From contig HG799468.1 in the NCBI GenBank assembly GCA_000531095.1, forward strand, positions 52,060-116,059: a stretch of 64,000 bases of DNA. Reading direction: 5' to 3'. The stretch's first letter is position 1, and each line of letters opens with the position of its first letter. Positions 17,911 through 27,589 of this stretch are shown here, piece by piece. The translations under genes and the position numbers were made by a program. Below the pieces are notes generated by a model. The model did not search any database. It worked only from the letters and a program-made list of their open reading frames with translations, and had not been told where the DNA came from. Source of the stretch: Gemmata massiliana (GTDB taxonomy: Bacteria; Planctomycetota; Planctomycetia; Gemmatales; Gemmataceae).

Positions 17911-19790
17911 ATGCCCGGCAAGACAAAATGGGCGCTGATCGCCCTGATCCCCATTTCGGTCGGTTTGTTCCTACTGATACCGCGAAACGTCCCTCAACCC
18001 GTCGAAGAACAGCCCCCCGAGCGAGAAACGCCGCTCGCACCAGGTTACTTTGCGGACGTGACGCCCGGTTCGGGCATCGATTTCGTGCACCGCAACGGCG
18101 AAGAAGCCGAACTCGCCACGATTCTGGAATCGCTCGGCGGTGGCGTGGCACTGATCGACTTCGACGGGGACGGGTTGCAGGACGTCTTTCTCACCGGCGG
18201 CGGGTACTTCGACGGCCCCGATAAAAAGAGCATCAAGGGGCACCCGTGCAAACTGTACAAGAACCTGGGCGGCTTCAAGTTCCGGGACGCGACAGCCGAA
18301 GCGGGACTAGACCGGCTCGACGGCGGAGCGCCCTGGTTCTACACACACGGCGCGGCCGCGGCCGATTACGACAACGACGGCTGGCCGGACCTCCTCGTCA
18401 CCGGTTACGGGCGCCTGGCCCTCTTCCACAACGTGCCGGCCGACGGGAACCGGCGCCGATTCGTGGACGTCACGCGCTCGGCCGGGCTGACCGACTCGCT
18501 CTGGAGCACGAGCGCCGGGTGGGGCGATTTCGACGGCGACGGGTTCCCCGATCTCTACGTGTGCCATTACGTCAACTGGTCCTGGGCCAACAACCCGCCG
18601 TGCAAGGACTACCGCGACCAGACCCGGCCGGACGTGTGCGCGCCCAAAGTGTTCGAGGGCCAACCCCACCTGCTCTACCGGAACAACGGGAACGGCACCT
18701 TCGCGGACGTGAGCGCGGAAGCGGGGCTTCAAGTCCCTCGACCCGCGGACGCATACTCCAAACTGGCCCACCTCTCACCCGCGGCCCAGGCGCGACTGGA
18801 GCGAGCCGTGCGCGAGAAAGATTACGGCAAGGGTTTGGGCGTGCTCGTCACCGACCTGGACGACGACGGGCGCCCCGACATTTACGTCGCCAACGACACG
18901 TCGGGGAACTTCGTCTACCTGAACCGCGGACGCGGGCGGTTCGAGCAGATGGGTTCCGAGTGCGGGGCCGCACGCGACGCACTCGGCCGGGCGACCGGTA
19001 GTATGGGGGTCGATGCCGCGGACTACAACGGAACCGGGCGGTTATCACTGTTCGTTGCCAACTACCAGAACGAAACCCATGCGCTGTACCGGAACGAGGG
19101 TCGAGGACAGTTCGTCCACGCGAGCCAGGTGTCCGGGATCACGTCGCTCGGGTTGAACTTCGTCGGGTTCGGAACCGGGTTCCTCGATTTCGATCTCGAC
19201 GGCCACGAAGACCTCGTCATCAGCAACGGGCACGTGGTTCACTACCCACCCCCACCCGCCGACGTCAAACAAACGCCCGTGCTGCTCCGCAACGCCCGGC
19301 GCCCCGGTCAGAAGCCCCACGAGGTGCGCTTCGAGAACGTATCCCAAAAGGCGGGACCGTACTTCCAAGTGCGACATTTGGGGCGCGGAATCGCACTGGG
19401 CGACCTGGACAACCGCGGCCGAACGGATGTCGTGCTGAACCCCACGAACACACCGGTCGCGGTCCTGCGGAACCAGTTCGAGACGGACCACCACTGGCTG
19501 GGCATCCAATTAATTGGGCGCCCCTATCGCGACGCGGTCGGCGCCCGGTTGGAGTTGCAACTGGCCGACGGCGAAAAGCTCGTGCGTGCCGTCAAGGGAG
19601 GGGAAGTTACTTGTCGTCCGGCGACCGGCGAACCCTCTTCGGCCTCGGGTCGCGTGCCAAGATCGACCGTCTGACGGTCCGGTGGCCCTCCGGGAAGTCC
19701 CAGAGTTGGGAGGGATTAGCCGCCGATCGTTACTGGACACTGACCGAGGGAGAGGAGAAGGCTCACACCACCCCAAATCCGGGGCACTAA
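17911..19790 (+). CDS. ASPIC/UnbV (CRTAC1-like) FG-GAP protein, second copy, with a 3' frameshift
   Basis: Paralogue of the gene at 14615: N-terminal anchor (WALIALIPISVGLFLLI), VCBS repeats (DFDGDGLQDVFL, DYDNDGWPDLLV, DFDGDGFPDLYV, DLDDDGRPDIYV, DFDLDGHEDLVI) and a C-terminal ASPIC/UnbV domain (HHWLGIQLIGRPYRDAVGARLELQLADG). The main frame stops at 19674 with a garbled end. One extra G in the run 19600-19603 gives GGGSYLSSGDRRTLFGLGS and then TVRWPSGKSQSWEGL, the canonical family ending, to TAA 19788-19790. The intact protein would be about 626 aa. This is the second homopolymer-type break in the window. Confidence 0.9.
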
Positions 19791-19797
19791 AAAATAC

Positions 19798-19832
19798 GGG
19801 ACTTTGTGGGGGCGCCTGGCCCACAAAGTCCC
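19798..19832. terminator. 13-bp hairpin terminator
   Basis: GGGACTTTGTGGG (19798-19810) pairs exactly with 19820-19832 across a 9-nt loop, 7 bp after the ASPIC gene stop and before the convergent lipoprotein gene. Terminator-like placement for both genes. Confidence 0.75.
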
Positions 19833-19877
19833 ACTCGCTGAGCGAACAGACAACACAGGTCAATGAGATGGTTTGGG

Positions 19878-20303
19878 TTAATCCCACGTCAATTTGAGAT
19901 CGCTCGTCGATTTCTCAATCGTCACTTCGACTTTCGACCGATCCCCGCTGTACTTGCCGAATAGCTCGCGCTGATCGGCTGACATCTTTGGTGTCGCTCC
20001 CGGAACGGTACCGGGCTTGCCCGCATCGGCCGCGGCGTTGTGCATGATGAACACCTTGTGTTTCCCGACCTGTGCCCCCTTCGTTTGGGGATCGTAAGTG
20101 AGCGTGAAATTGCCGTTCTGATCGGTTTCCCCCATACTCGGTCGACCCTTCTCGGGCACGAAATGGATGATCGCGTTCGTAACCGGTTGCCCCTTGTAGG
20201 TGAGCGTGCCGGACACAGAGACGATTCCGGAATTTCCGCACCCGGCGAGGAACAAGCACGCACTTAGCGCGAGTGCTGATGTCCCAATTAACGAGCGGAA
20301 CAT
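19878..20303 (-). CDS. Small planctomycete lipoprotein with a carboxypeptidase-regulatory-like domain
   Basis: 141 aa. It has a lipoprotein signal peptide ending in the lipobox LFLAGC, then one beta-sandwich domain: VSVSGTLTYKGQPVTNAIIHFVPEKG followed by GETDQNGNFTLTYDP and KHKVFIMHNAAAD. The 'V.G.VtykGkPv..a.v.F.p..g' pattern is a common planctomycete lipoprotein type, usually encoded next to DUF1559 proteins, as here. It starts at ATG 20303 with CGAGG upstream. It is probably anchored in a membrane, and its ligand is unknown. Confidence 0.85.
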   Translation of the reverse strand: MFRSLIGTSALALSACLFLAGCGNSGIVSVSGTLTYKGQPVTNAIIHFVPEKGRPSMGETDQNGNFTLTYDPQTKGAQVGKHKVFIMHNAAADAGKPGTVPGATPKMSADQRELFGKYSGDRSKVEVTIEKSTSDLKLTWD

Positions 20304-20429
20304 GTGCAACCTCGGAGGAGATGACGGGATGACGACCGCAAAAATGACGAATCGGAATGATGCGTACCCGTCCCCCCGACAGCATTTGTGGCCGCCGGTG
20401 TGGTACGGGTACAGAGCCGAGAACGAGGA

Positions 20430-21476
20430 TTACGGCGGGGAGACGACTTCGCCCCCGTTCCGGGTTCCCAATCCCAACCAAGTAGTGAGGTCGATGTTGT
20501 TCGGTACGAACGCCACGTGCCCGTCAACAAACAACACAACCACGCCGTTGGTGTGGGAACTGGTCGCCGCGCGGCTGTTCCCCTTGACCGACCAGTTCGG
20601 CGGTTGGGAACCGGTAATCAGCCCTTGGGACTGGTGGTGGACCCAGATGAACTCGTTGCACCCGCTGCCGTCGAAGCACCAGCTCTGGTTGGCCCAGTTC
20701 GCTTTTTCTCCGTAGTGCATGGTGTTACTCGTACCGTCGGTCACGTCGGCGATCTTAACGGTGCTGTTGATCCACCCCATCCCGTTGTACGCGGGGGCGC
20801 TGCTCCGTTCGGGGCAGCAGGTCTCGGAGAAGTTCGCCCGGCCCGAATCGTAGAACATCGCGTAATCTTTCATCGTGTTCTCGAACCCCATCTTCCCGCG
20901 AGGCGCCGACGGGCAGACGAACAGCTTCGGCATGTTGGTCGCAGCCAGGATGTTCGGGTTGGGCGAGCCGGCGCCCGGTAGCCCGGCCGGGATCACTGGT
21001 TGTCCGGGACCGCGGTCCGACCCCGGCGAACCCCAACCGGTGTCTTCCGGGACGTTCGGAGCGTAGGCCGGCACGTTAAAGTTGATGCTTTTGTAGAGGT
21101 TGTCACCTTCCACATACGGCAGAATGCGGGCCGCCCAACTGAAGGCCCCCCACGGGCAGCAACTGTTGTTCGGGTCGCTCCAACCGGACGCCCAGTTGCT
21201 GTTCGGGGTGGCCCCGACCCACGACCCGGGCGGCGCCCAGACCCCGGGCGGGAAGCTCCCAAGGGAGTCGTGGTGGTTGTGGGACGCGAGCCCGATCTGT
21301 TTCAGATTGTTCGTACACTTCATGCGCGCGGCGGCCTCGCGCACCTTCTGAACCGCGGGCAAGAGTAGCCCGATGAGGATCGCGATGATTGCGATCACTA
21401 CCAACAACTCGATCAACGTGAAGCCGCTCGCGGGCTTGTGTAGCCGGCGGGCTCGGGGGGAGAGAAAGGCGAGCAT
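20430..21476 (-). CDS. DUF1559 prepilin-like secreted protein (copy 1)
   Basis: 348 aa. A type IV-pilin-like N-terminus ([32 protein letters not shown], cleavage after G) is followed by the DUF1559 (SBP_bac_10-like) globular domain: [28 protein letters not shown], then CPSAPRG and TDGTSNTMHYGE. It ends with the H-X9-DG signature (SSHTNGVVVLFVDGHVAFV). Such proteins are processed like pseudopilins, exported, and massively expanded in planctomycetes; their role is unknown. I start it at ATG 21476 (CGAGG upstream); a longer frame to 21533 adds an improbable leader. Confidence 0.92.
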   Translation of the reverse strand: MLAFLSPRARRLHKPASGFTLIELLVVIAIIAILIGLLLPAVQKVREAAARMKCTNNLKQIGLASHNHHDSLGSFPPGVWAPPGSWVGATPNSNWASGWSDPNNSCCPWGAFSWAARILPYVEGDNLYKSINFNVPAYAPNVPEDTGWGSPGSDRGPGQPVIPAGLPGAGSPNPNILAATNMPKLFVCPSAPRGKMGFENTMKDYAMFYDSGRANFSETCCPERSSAPAYNGMGWINSTVKIADVTDGTSNTMHYGEKANWANQSWCFDGSGCNEFIWVHHQSQGLITGSQPPNWSVKGNSRAATSSHTNGVVVLFVDGHVAFVPNNIDLTTWLGLGTRNGGEVVSPP

Positions 21477-21985
21477 AATAGCCTCGTGGCGCAATGAGGA
21501 GAAGAGATGGCGCCGAAACACTGACCCCGACAAAAAAGTAAGGGTCAGTTAATCAGGAGACTACCTGACCGAGTCGCGTGCCGCAAGAGAATTTGGTGAA
21601 ATGCGAGAAACTCCATTGCCATTTAGGTGTTACGCGCCCTTAGTGGTGGATTGGGAAGCTAATGCGGGGGTGCGTCAGGTAGACTCGAACAGGTTCACGA
21701 ATGCTCGCGGTCTTGACTTCGACCCAACGGCCGCCCACTGCAAAGCAGTGGGTCTCGAATCGGGGAACGCGCGGGGCCAACCCGATGTGGTTCCACTGGG
21801 CGCGGGCCGTTTGGCACCGGCCCGCGCCCAGTGCACAGCTTGATCTCCCGGTCGTAGTGCTCGGTGGCCCGACTGAACTCGGCGAACTGCAACTGGGTCC
21901 GATCGGTCATCCCAGATCGTCGGTGGCCCAGTGCGCAGCGCCACCGCCTGGGGCGGCAATCCCGAGGACGGGGCGTGATTCGACC
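21477..21985. other. Intergenic between the two DUF1559 genes
   Basis: About 500 bp without a convincing gene. It holds a perfect 16-bp hairpin (21794-21833). A minus-strand open frame near 21910 begins MTDRTQLQFAEFSRATEHYDREIK, which looks protein-like for about 25 codons but then runs through the hairpin; it may be the 5' remnant of a lost gene. Confidence 0.4.
21794..21833. terminator. 16-bp GC-rich hairpin
   Basis: CACTGGGCGCGGGCCG (21794-21809) pairs perfectly with 21818-21833 over an 8-nt loop. It lies downstream of the minus-strand DUF1559 gene at 21986 and could terminate it. Confidence 0.6.
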
Positions 21986-22816
21986 TCACTCCGGGGGAAC
22001 GACGTACCCGTCGCGCCGGTCGCCCAGCGCGTCGAGCGCGCCCGGGGCCAGCCCGTACCGCAGGTGCCTGACGCTCCCGTCGCCGAACACCGCGTTCGCG
22101 CCGTTCGGGTGCGCGGAACCGAACTCGTAGTCCATTTCCTTGCGCTCGTCGCGCCCGAACGGGCGGGAGGTGACGGCGATGATGTCGTTGTCCCAGCCGT
22201 CCGTAAAACCCTGATCGTCGCACCAGTCGCCCGCGGCGTACCGGTCCGGGTGGAGCCGCTTCTCGCTGATGACCAGCGTGGTGCTCAACCCGTCGGTGGC
22301 GCTCGCGGTCGTGGTGCGCAACGGGTTCCGCACGATCACCCCGAAGTACGGACCGGTTTCTCCGACCGTACCCCCGGTGCCCGTTGCGGCGGCGTAGTCG
22401 CACCCCGCGCGCGGCCCGAGAGACTGAGTTACGATGGTCGGCCCGCGGCGCGACGGGCAAAAGTAAATCGGGACCGGGGTGATCGGCACGGCGGCCGGAC
22501 TCCGGTGCAGCGCGCCTTGCTCGATGAACGGCAGGAGTTGGAACGCCCACCCCGCGTTCTGGGCGGGCGGGGCCGCGGGAACCCCGTTGACGTAAGTCGG
22601 CGGGTCGGCAAAAGACGTCCCACCGGTCGGGAAGTAGCCCACCGCGTCGTGGTGGCTGTGTAACGCCAAACCGATCTGCTTGAGGTTGTTGGAGCACCTG
22701 ATCCGGCTCGCGGCTTCCCGGACCTTCTGCACCGCGGGCAGCAAGAGCCCGATCAGGACCGCAATGATGGCGATTACCACGAGCAGTTCAATGAGGGTAA
22801 AGGCCGTCCGGCGCAT
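21986..22816 (-). CDS. DUF1559 prepilin-like secreted protein (copy 2)
   Basis: 276 aa. It starts directly with the prepilin motif ([36 protein letters not shown]), then [50 protein letters not shown] and the C-terminal '[18 protein letters not shown]' signature. It is shorter than copy 1 and lacks that copy's middle insert. It is on the same strand as copy 1, 510 bp upstream of it. Probably exported through the pseudopilin route; function unknown. Confidence 0.92.
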   Translation of the reverse strand: MRRTAFTLIELLVVIAIIAVLIGLLLPAVQKVREAASRIRCSNNLKQIGLALHSHHDAVGYFPTGGTSFADPPTYVNGVPAAPPAQNAGWAFQLLPFIEQGALHRSPAAVPITPVPIYFCPSRRGPTIVTQSLGPRAGCDYAAATGTGGTVGETGPYFGVIVRNPLRTTTASATDGLSTTLVISEKRLHPDRYAAGDWCDDQGFTDGWDNDIIAVTSRPFGRDERKEMDYEFGSAHPNGANAVFGDGSVRHLRYGLAPGALDALGDRRDGYVVPPE

Positions 22817-22959
22817 TAGCGGTGCCCCTTGGAGACAGGTGCCGATCGGTCGGCGACAGGACCGCGAACCGCCCGAACCTACCCGGCACCTCTTCGCCCC
22901 ATACTAATTACTGCCATTCAAATGCGATAGTAATATCAGCGCCGGCATCGACCGGGTGG

Positions 22960-24384
22960 TCACGCCAGCACGTTTTTCACCACGGTGCCGTGAACGTCGG
23001 TGAGTCGGTAGTGTCGGCCCTGGTGCTTGTACGTCAGCTTCTCGTGGTCGATACCGAGCTGGTGTAGGAGCGTCGCCTGGAGGTCGTGGACGCTGACCGC
23101 GTCGGTCGCCGCGTTGTAGCCGAGTTCGTCCGTGGCCCCGAAGGTCGTGCCGCGCTTTACCCCGCCGCCGGCCATCCAGACCGTGAAGCACCGCGGGTGG
23201 TGGTCGCGCCCGTAGTCCGTGGCCGTGAGCTTGCCCTGCGAGTAGTTGGTGCGACCGAACTCGCCGCCCCACACCACCAGCGTGTCGTCGAGCATCCCTT
23301 TGCGCTTGAGGTCCGTGAGCAACCCGTAGCACGCCTGATCCACGTCCTTGCACTGTCGGCGGATCGCCCCGGGCAGGTTACCGTGCTGGTCCCAGCCGGG
23401 GTGATAGAGCTGGATGAACCGCACGTTCCGCTCCGCGAGCCGGCGGGCCAGCAGGCAGTTCGCCGCGAACGTGCCGGGCGTCTTTGCGTCCTCGCCGTAC
23501 AGCTCGAACGTCTCCCTCGGTTCTTTGCGCGTGTCGATCACGTCGGGCACGCTCGTTTGCATGCGGAACGCCATCTCGTACTGCGCGATGCGCCCGGATA
23601 CCTCCGGATCGCCGAGATCGTCAGCTTGGAGTTGCTGGAGTTCAGCCAGTCGATCGAGGGCGAGCTTTCGTCCGCCCTCTGTGACGCCCGGCGGGTTGTC
23701 GAGGTACAGCACCGGCGCGCCGCCGCTGCGGAATTGCACCCCCGCGTGGGCGCTCGGCAGGAACCCGTTGCCCCACAAGCGCGAGTACAGGGGCTGATCG
23801 ATGCGGTCCTTCGAGATAAGCACCACGAACGCGGGGAGGTTCGCGTTCGCGCTGCCCAGACCGTAACTGAGCCACGAACCCATGCTAGGCCGGCCCGCGA
23901 GCTGGTGCCCCGTCTGGAAAAACGTGATCGCGGGGTCGTGGTTGATGTGTTCCGTGTGAACCGACTTGATGAAACACAGTTCGTCGGCGACCTTCGCGGT
24001 CCACGGCAGCAGTTCACTCACGGTCGCTCCGCTCTGGCCGTGCTTCGCGAACTTGAAGACCGATCCGGCCATCGGCAGCGTGGCCTGGTGCGCGGTCATC
24101 CCGGTGACGCGCTGCCCCCCGCGAACCGAATCGGGCAAGTCCTGACCGTTAAGCTCGTTGAGTTTCGGTTTGTGGTCAAACAGGTCGAGCTGACTCGGCC
24201 CGCCGCTCATGAACAGGTAGATGATGCGCTTGGCCTTTGGCGCGTGGTGCGGCTTGTCGAGAACGCCCGCGAACGGGTCGGGCTTCTTCGCGTCCGCGGC
24301 GCGGAGCAACTCGGCGAAGGCGACGCCACCCAAACCCAGCGCGGACCGCGTGAGGAAGGATCGACGGTTAGGAAGAGAAAACAT
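22960..24384 (-). CDS. DUF1501 protein (first DUF1501/DUF1549-1553 pair)
   Basis: 474 aa alkaline-phosphatase/sulfatase-superfamily DUF1501 protein. The N-terminus carries a Tat-like signal (RRSFLTRSALGLGGVAFAELL). Conserved blocks: KRIIYLFMSGGPSQLDLFDHKP, CFIKSVHTEHINHDPAITFFQTG, RPSMGSWLSYGLGS, MAFRMQTSVPDVID, FIQLYHPGWDQHGNL, LVVWGGEFGRTNYSQG and GRDHHPRCFTVWMAGGG. The gene directly upstream encodes the DUF1549/DUF1553 cytochrome, the usual partner; the pair is a planctomycete hallmark thought to act on extracellular polymers. It is 29 bp downstream of its partner's stop, so co-transcription is expected. Confidence 0.93.
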   Translation of the reverse strand: MFSLPNRRSFLTRSALGLGGVAFAELLRAADAKKPDPFAGVLDKPHHAPKAKRIIYLFMSGGPSQLDLFDHKPKLNELNGQDLPDSVRGGQRVTGMTAHQATLPMAGSVFKFAKHGQSGATVSELLPWTAKVADELCFIKSVHTEHINHDPAITFFQTGHQLAGRPSMGSWLSYGLGSANANLPAFVVLISKDRIDQPLYSRLWGNGFLPSAHAGVQFRSGGAPVLYLDNPPGVTEGGRKLALDRLAELQQLQADDLGDPEVSGRIAQYEMAFRMQTSVPDVIDTRKEPRETFELYGEDAKTPGTFAANCLLARRLAERNVRFIQLYHPGWDQHGNLPGAIRRQCKDVDQACYGLLTDLKRKGMLDDTLVVWGGEFGRTNYSQGKLTATDYGRDHHPRCFTVWMAGGGVKRGTTFGATDELGYNAATDAVSVHDLQATLLHQLGIDHEKLTYKHQGRHYRLTDVHGTVVKNVLA

Positions 24385-24413
24385 GATCGGCTCCCAATAC
24401 CGCTCGTGTGTCG

Positions 24414-27400
24414 TTACCGGCGCATCACTGCTTCGTCGTGGTTGAACAGCACGTTCGCCAGCACCGTGGCGGCTGCGAGGTCCGCAACGGGTAGCATCAC
24501 GTCAACGGGCTTCTCCCCGACGCCGAGTAGCTTCTTCGCCGCGGTCGTGTCTTTCTCGAAGAGTGCCTTCTGCTCCGCGAACAGTTTCGCCAGAACCGCG
24601 CGCTCCTTGTCGCTCGGCGTGCGGCCCGTCACGAGGCGGAACGTCCACGCTGAGCGCTCCTCCGCAGTCGCCCCGCCCTCCTTCAGCGCCCGCTGACCGA
24701 CGAACCGCGCGGCCTCCACGAACTGGACGTCGTTGAGCAGCACGAGCGCCTGGAGCGGCGTACTCGTACTCTGCCGCTTCACGGAACAGACGCTCCGGTC
24801 GGCTGCGTCGAACGTCGTCATGGACGGAGGGGGCACGGTACGCTTCCAGAACGTGTACAGGCTGCGGCGGTACAAGTCGTCCCCCCTACTCTGCTCGTAA
24901 CGCGGCCGGCCCATCGCGATCTCCTCCCACAGTCCCGCGGGCTGGTACGGCCGGACGCTCGGTCCACCGAGTTTCTCCGCGAGTAGCCCGCTCGACGCGA
25001 GCGCCTGGTCGCGGAGCATTTCAGCCGTGAGCCGCTTCACCGGACCCCGCGCGAGTAGTTCGTTGTGCGGGTCGCGTGCCAGAACATCGGGCGCTGTTTT
25101 TGACGACTGGCAGTAGGTGGCCGACAGCGCCATCATTTTGAGGAGCCGCTTCTGGTCCCAACCGGTGCGGACGAACTCGCGGGCCAGCCAGTCGAGCAAT
25201 TCGGGATGCGTGGGGCGGGCACCCTGGGTACCGAAGTTGTCCGCGGTTTCGACCAGCCCGCGCCCGAACATCAGTTGCCACGAGCGGTTCACCGTGACGC
25301 GGGCCATGAGCGGGTTTTCAGGGTCCGTGAGCCACTTCGTCAGCCCAAGGCGGTTCCGCGGCGCGCCTTTTGGGAACGGCGGCAGTACCTTCGGCGTGTC
25401 CGCGGTCACCTTTTCGCCGAGGGAGTCGTAAGCCCCGCGCTTGAGGACGTGTGCGGGTTTCGGTACCGGCATCTCGTCCATCACCATGATTTCGGTGATC
25501 GGGTTGACGAACGCGGTGTACGCCTTCCGCGCCGCGCGAAGTTCTTCCGCGGCCTTCTTCGATGGCTCGTGAATCGCGGAAGCGAAATACTCGAAAAGGG
25601 CCTCGTCGCCCGGCTCGCTGATGATTTCGGCGGCCGTCAGAGCACGGTTGTAAACGCGGAACTCGTCAACCAGACCGCCCTTGAAGCCGTTGTCGCGGAA
25701 GCGGTAGCCGACCGCGAGGTTCGGTTCACCGCCGTAGGTGATGTCCTTGGTCAACTTGTCGCGGATCGCATCCACTTCGAGCGGTTTGCCGTCGAGGTAC
25801 AGCTTCACGCCGGCCGCGGTACTGGACCCGTCGTAGGTCGCGGTAATGTGCGCCCACGCGCCCGTGGGGATCGCGGTCTTGCTCCGCACCTTCAGCGAGT
25901 TGCCGGGCCACATATGGTGCAGCCCGAATGCGACTTTCCCGTCTTCCAACAGGAGTTCGTACCCGCGGCTGCCGGCGTCGATCGGCGCCTGGCTGTGGTG
26001 AACCAGCACCGCACGCGGTGTCGGTGCCGGTGCCCTCACCCAGAGGCTCAAGGTGAACGGATCGTCGCGGGTGAAGTGCCCGACGCCGGGGAACGTGAAC
26101 CCGTTTTCGCCGGTGAGTTCGACCGCTTGGCCGAACTTTCCGGGCGCCAGTTTCGGCCCCTCGACGGCGCTCCCCGGTGTCTTCGCGTCTGCCCCGTTCT
26201 CGACTTTACCGGCCTTGATGTCGTCGAACGAGTACGACCCGACCAGTCCCGGCACGTCGAGTTTCGCCGGGCGCTTCCACTTCGCGAACTCGGCCCGTGC
26301 GACCCCGCGAGCCTTCACCAGAGCGTCTCGTTTCGCTCCAACTGCGGCACGCAATTCGGCCAATTTCGTGTCCTGGGCCTCGGTGGTGAGCAGGAGGGCC
26401 GGTACCGGCGTGGCCGCGGTAAAGTAACTCGTCTGGCCGCTCTCGTCGATGTTCTGGAAGAACGCGAACAGCGAATAGTAGTCCTTTTGCGAGACGGGAT
26501 CGAACTTGTGGTCGTGGCACCGGCTGCACTCGAGCGTCAGTCCGAGGAACGCGGTTCCGAACGTGGTCGTGCGGTCGTTCACGTAGGCCACGCGGAACTC
26601 TTCTTCGACGATCCCGCCCTCCTCGTTCTGCATGTGCAACCGGTTGAACGCGGTCGCTAGGCGCTGGTCCTTGGTGGCATTGGGGAGCAGGTCGCCGGCG
26701 AGTTGCCAGGTGACAAAATCGTTGAACGGCAGGTTGCGGTTGTACGCGGAGATGACCCAGTCGCGGTACGGCCATACGGGGCGCGCGCGGTCCATCTGGT
26801 AGCCGTGCGTGTCGGCGAAGCGGGCGATATCGAGCCACTCGCCAGCCATCCGCTCGCCGTACCGGGGGGAGGCCAGGAGCCGGTCCACGACCTTCTCGTA
26901 AGCATTTGGCCCATCGTCCTTCAGAAAGGCGTCGAGCTCCGCGATGGTTGGAGGTAATCCGGTGAGGTCGAAGGTGACACGGCGCAGTAACCGCTCCTCG
27001 TCCGCAGGGGCCGCGGGGTTCAGGCCCTCGCGCGCGAGCCGGGACAGCACGAATGCGTCGATCGGGTTCGTGACCCGCTGCGGGTTCTTCAGCCCGATCG
27101 GGACTTCCGGTTTCGTCACCGGGTCGAAGGCCCAGTGCGTGGACCACTTCGCGCCCTGTTCCACCCAGCGCGTGAGCGCGTCGATCTGCTGGGCCGAGAG
27201 TTTCGTAATAACTTCGTATAGCATACATTATACGAAGTTAGGGTCGGTGCTCGTGATGCGCTCGACGAGAGAACTTTCCTTCGGCTTGCCGGGAACGATG
27301 ACGCCGCGATCAAAGGGCGAGGCTTTGTCATCGAGGCGGAGTTTCGCCTTGCGCGAGTTCGCGTCCGGGCCGTGGCACTGGAAGCAGTAGTCCGAGAGCA

Positions 27401-27500
27401 CCGGGAGCACGTCGCGACTGAAATCGACCGGGGTCGGCTCGGCCGCCTGAGCAACGGGGGCGAGTGCGAGCACCAGCACGAGACACGCGATTCGGAGCAT
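24414..27500 (-). CDS. DUF1549/DUF1553 cytochrome-c-like protein with LamG insert, interrupted by loxP sequence
   Basis: Normally one exported protein: signal peptide (IACLVLVLALAPVAQAA), a planctomycete cytochrome c module with heme motif CFQCH, DUF1549 (FDLTGLPPT, LLASPRYGERMAGEWLDIARFADTHG), a LamG/concanavalin-like insert (GLVGSYSFDD... LVDEFRVYNRALTAAEI), then DUF1553 (NRLGLTKWLTDPENPLMARVTVNRSWQLMFGRGLVETADNFG). The frame is interrupted at 27208-27240 by loxP bases that create an in-frame TAA (27228-27230) and replace the short stretch between SLVERITSTDP and KLSAQQIDALTRWVEQGA. That stretch normally carries the 'MPPP' heme-ligand motif. Both sides are in the same frame, so the real gene is probably intact. 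Start ATG 27500. Confidence 0.9.
27208..27240. other. Phage P1 loxP sequence (33/34 bases), probable library linker artefact
   Basis: Two 13-bp inverted arms (ATAACTTCGTATA and its complement, the second lacking its final base) flank the asymmetric 8-bp core GCATACAT, which is loxP read on the reverse strand. It lies inside a conserved coding sequence, replaces codons and introduces a stop. Circularising mate-pair/paired-end libraries use loxP linkers, so this is most likely unremoved linker and not a native site. Confidence 0.95.
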
Positions 27501-27589
27501 GGGGCATCCCGGCGGCACAACGGAGAGGGAGCGCGACGTTATTGTGCGGGCGTTCGGCGCGGGCGCGGACCTATCCGGCCCGCGCCCGC

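Noticed and set aside
21695-21910. Minus-strand frame beginning MTDRTQLQFAEFSRATEHYDREIK
   Set aside because: Only about 25 codons look protein-like before the frame runs through a palindromic hairpin; it could be a 5' remnant but no family was recognised.
27208-27240. loxP as evidence of a native Cre-lox or phage P1-like plasmid system
   Set aside because: No recombinase or phage genes nearby, the site destroys a conserved gene, and the bases match the loxP used in sequencing linkers.
27228-27518. A separate short cytochrome-like gene starting upstream of the DUF1549 gene
   Set aside because: It is in the same frame as the larger gene and is separated from it only by the loxP linker; it is the N-terminal part of one protein.
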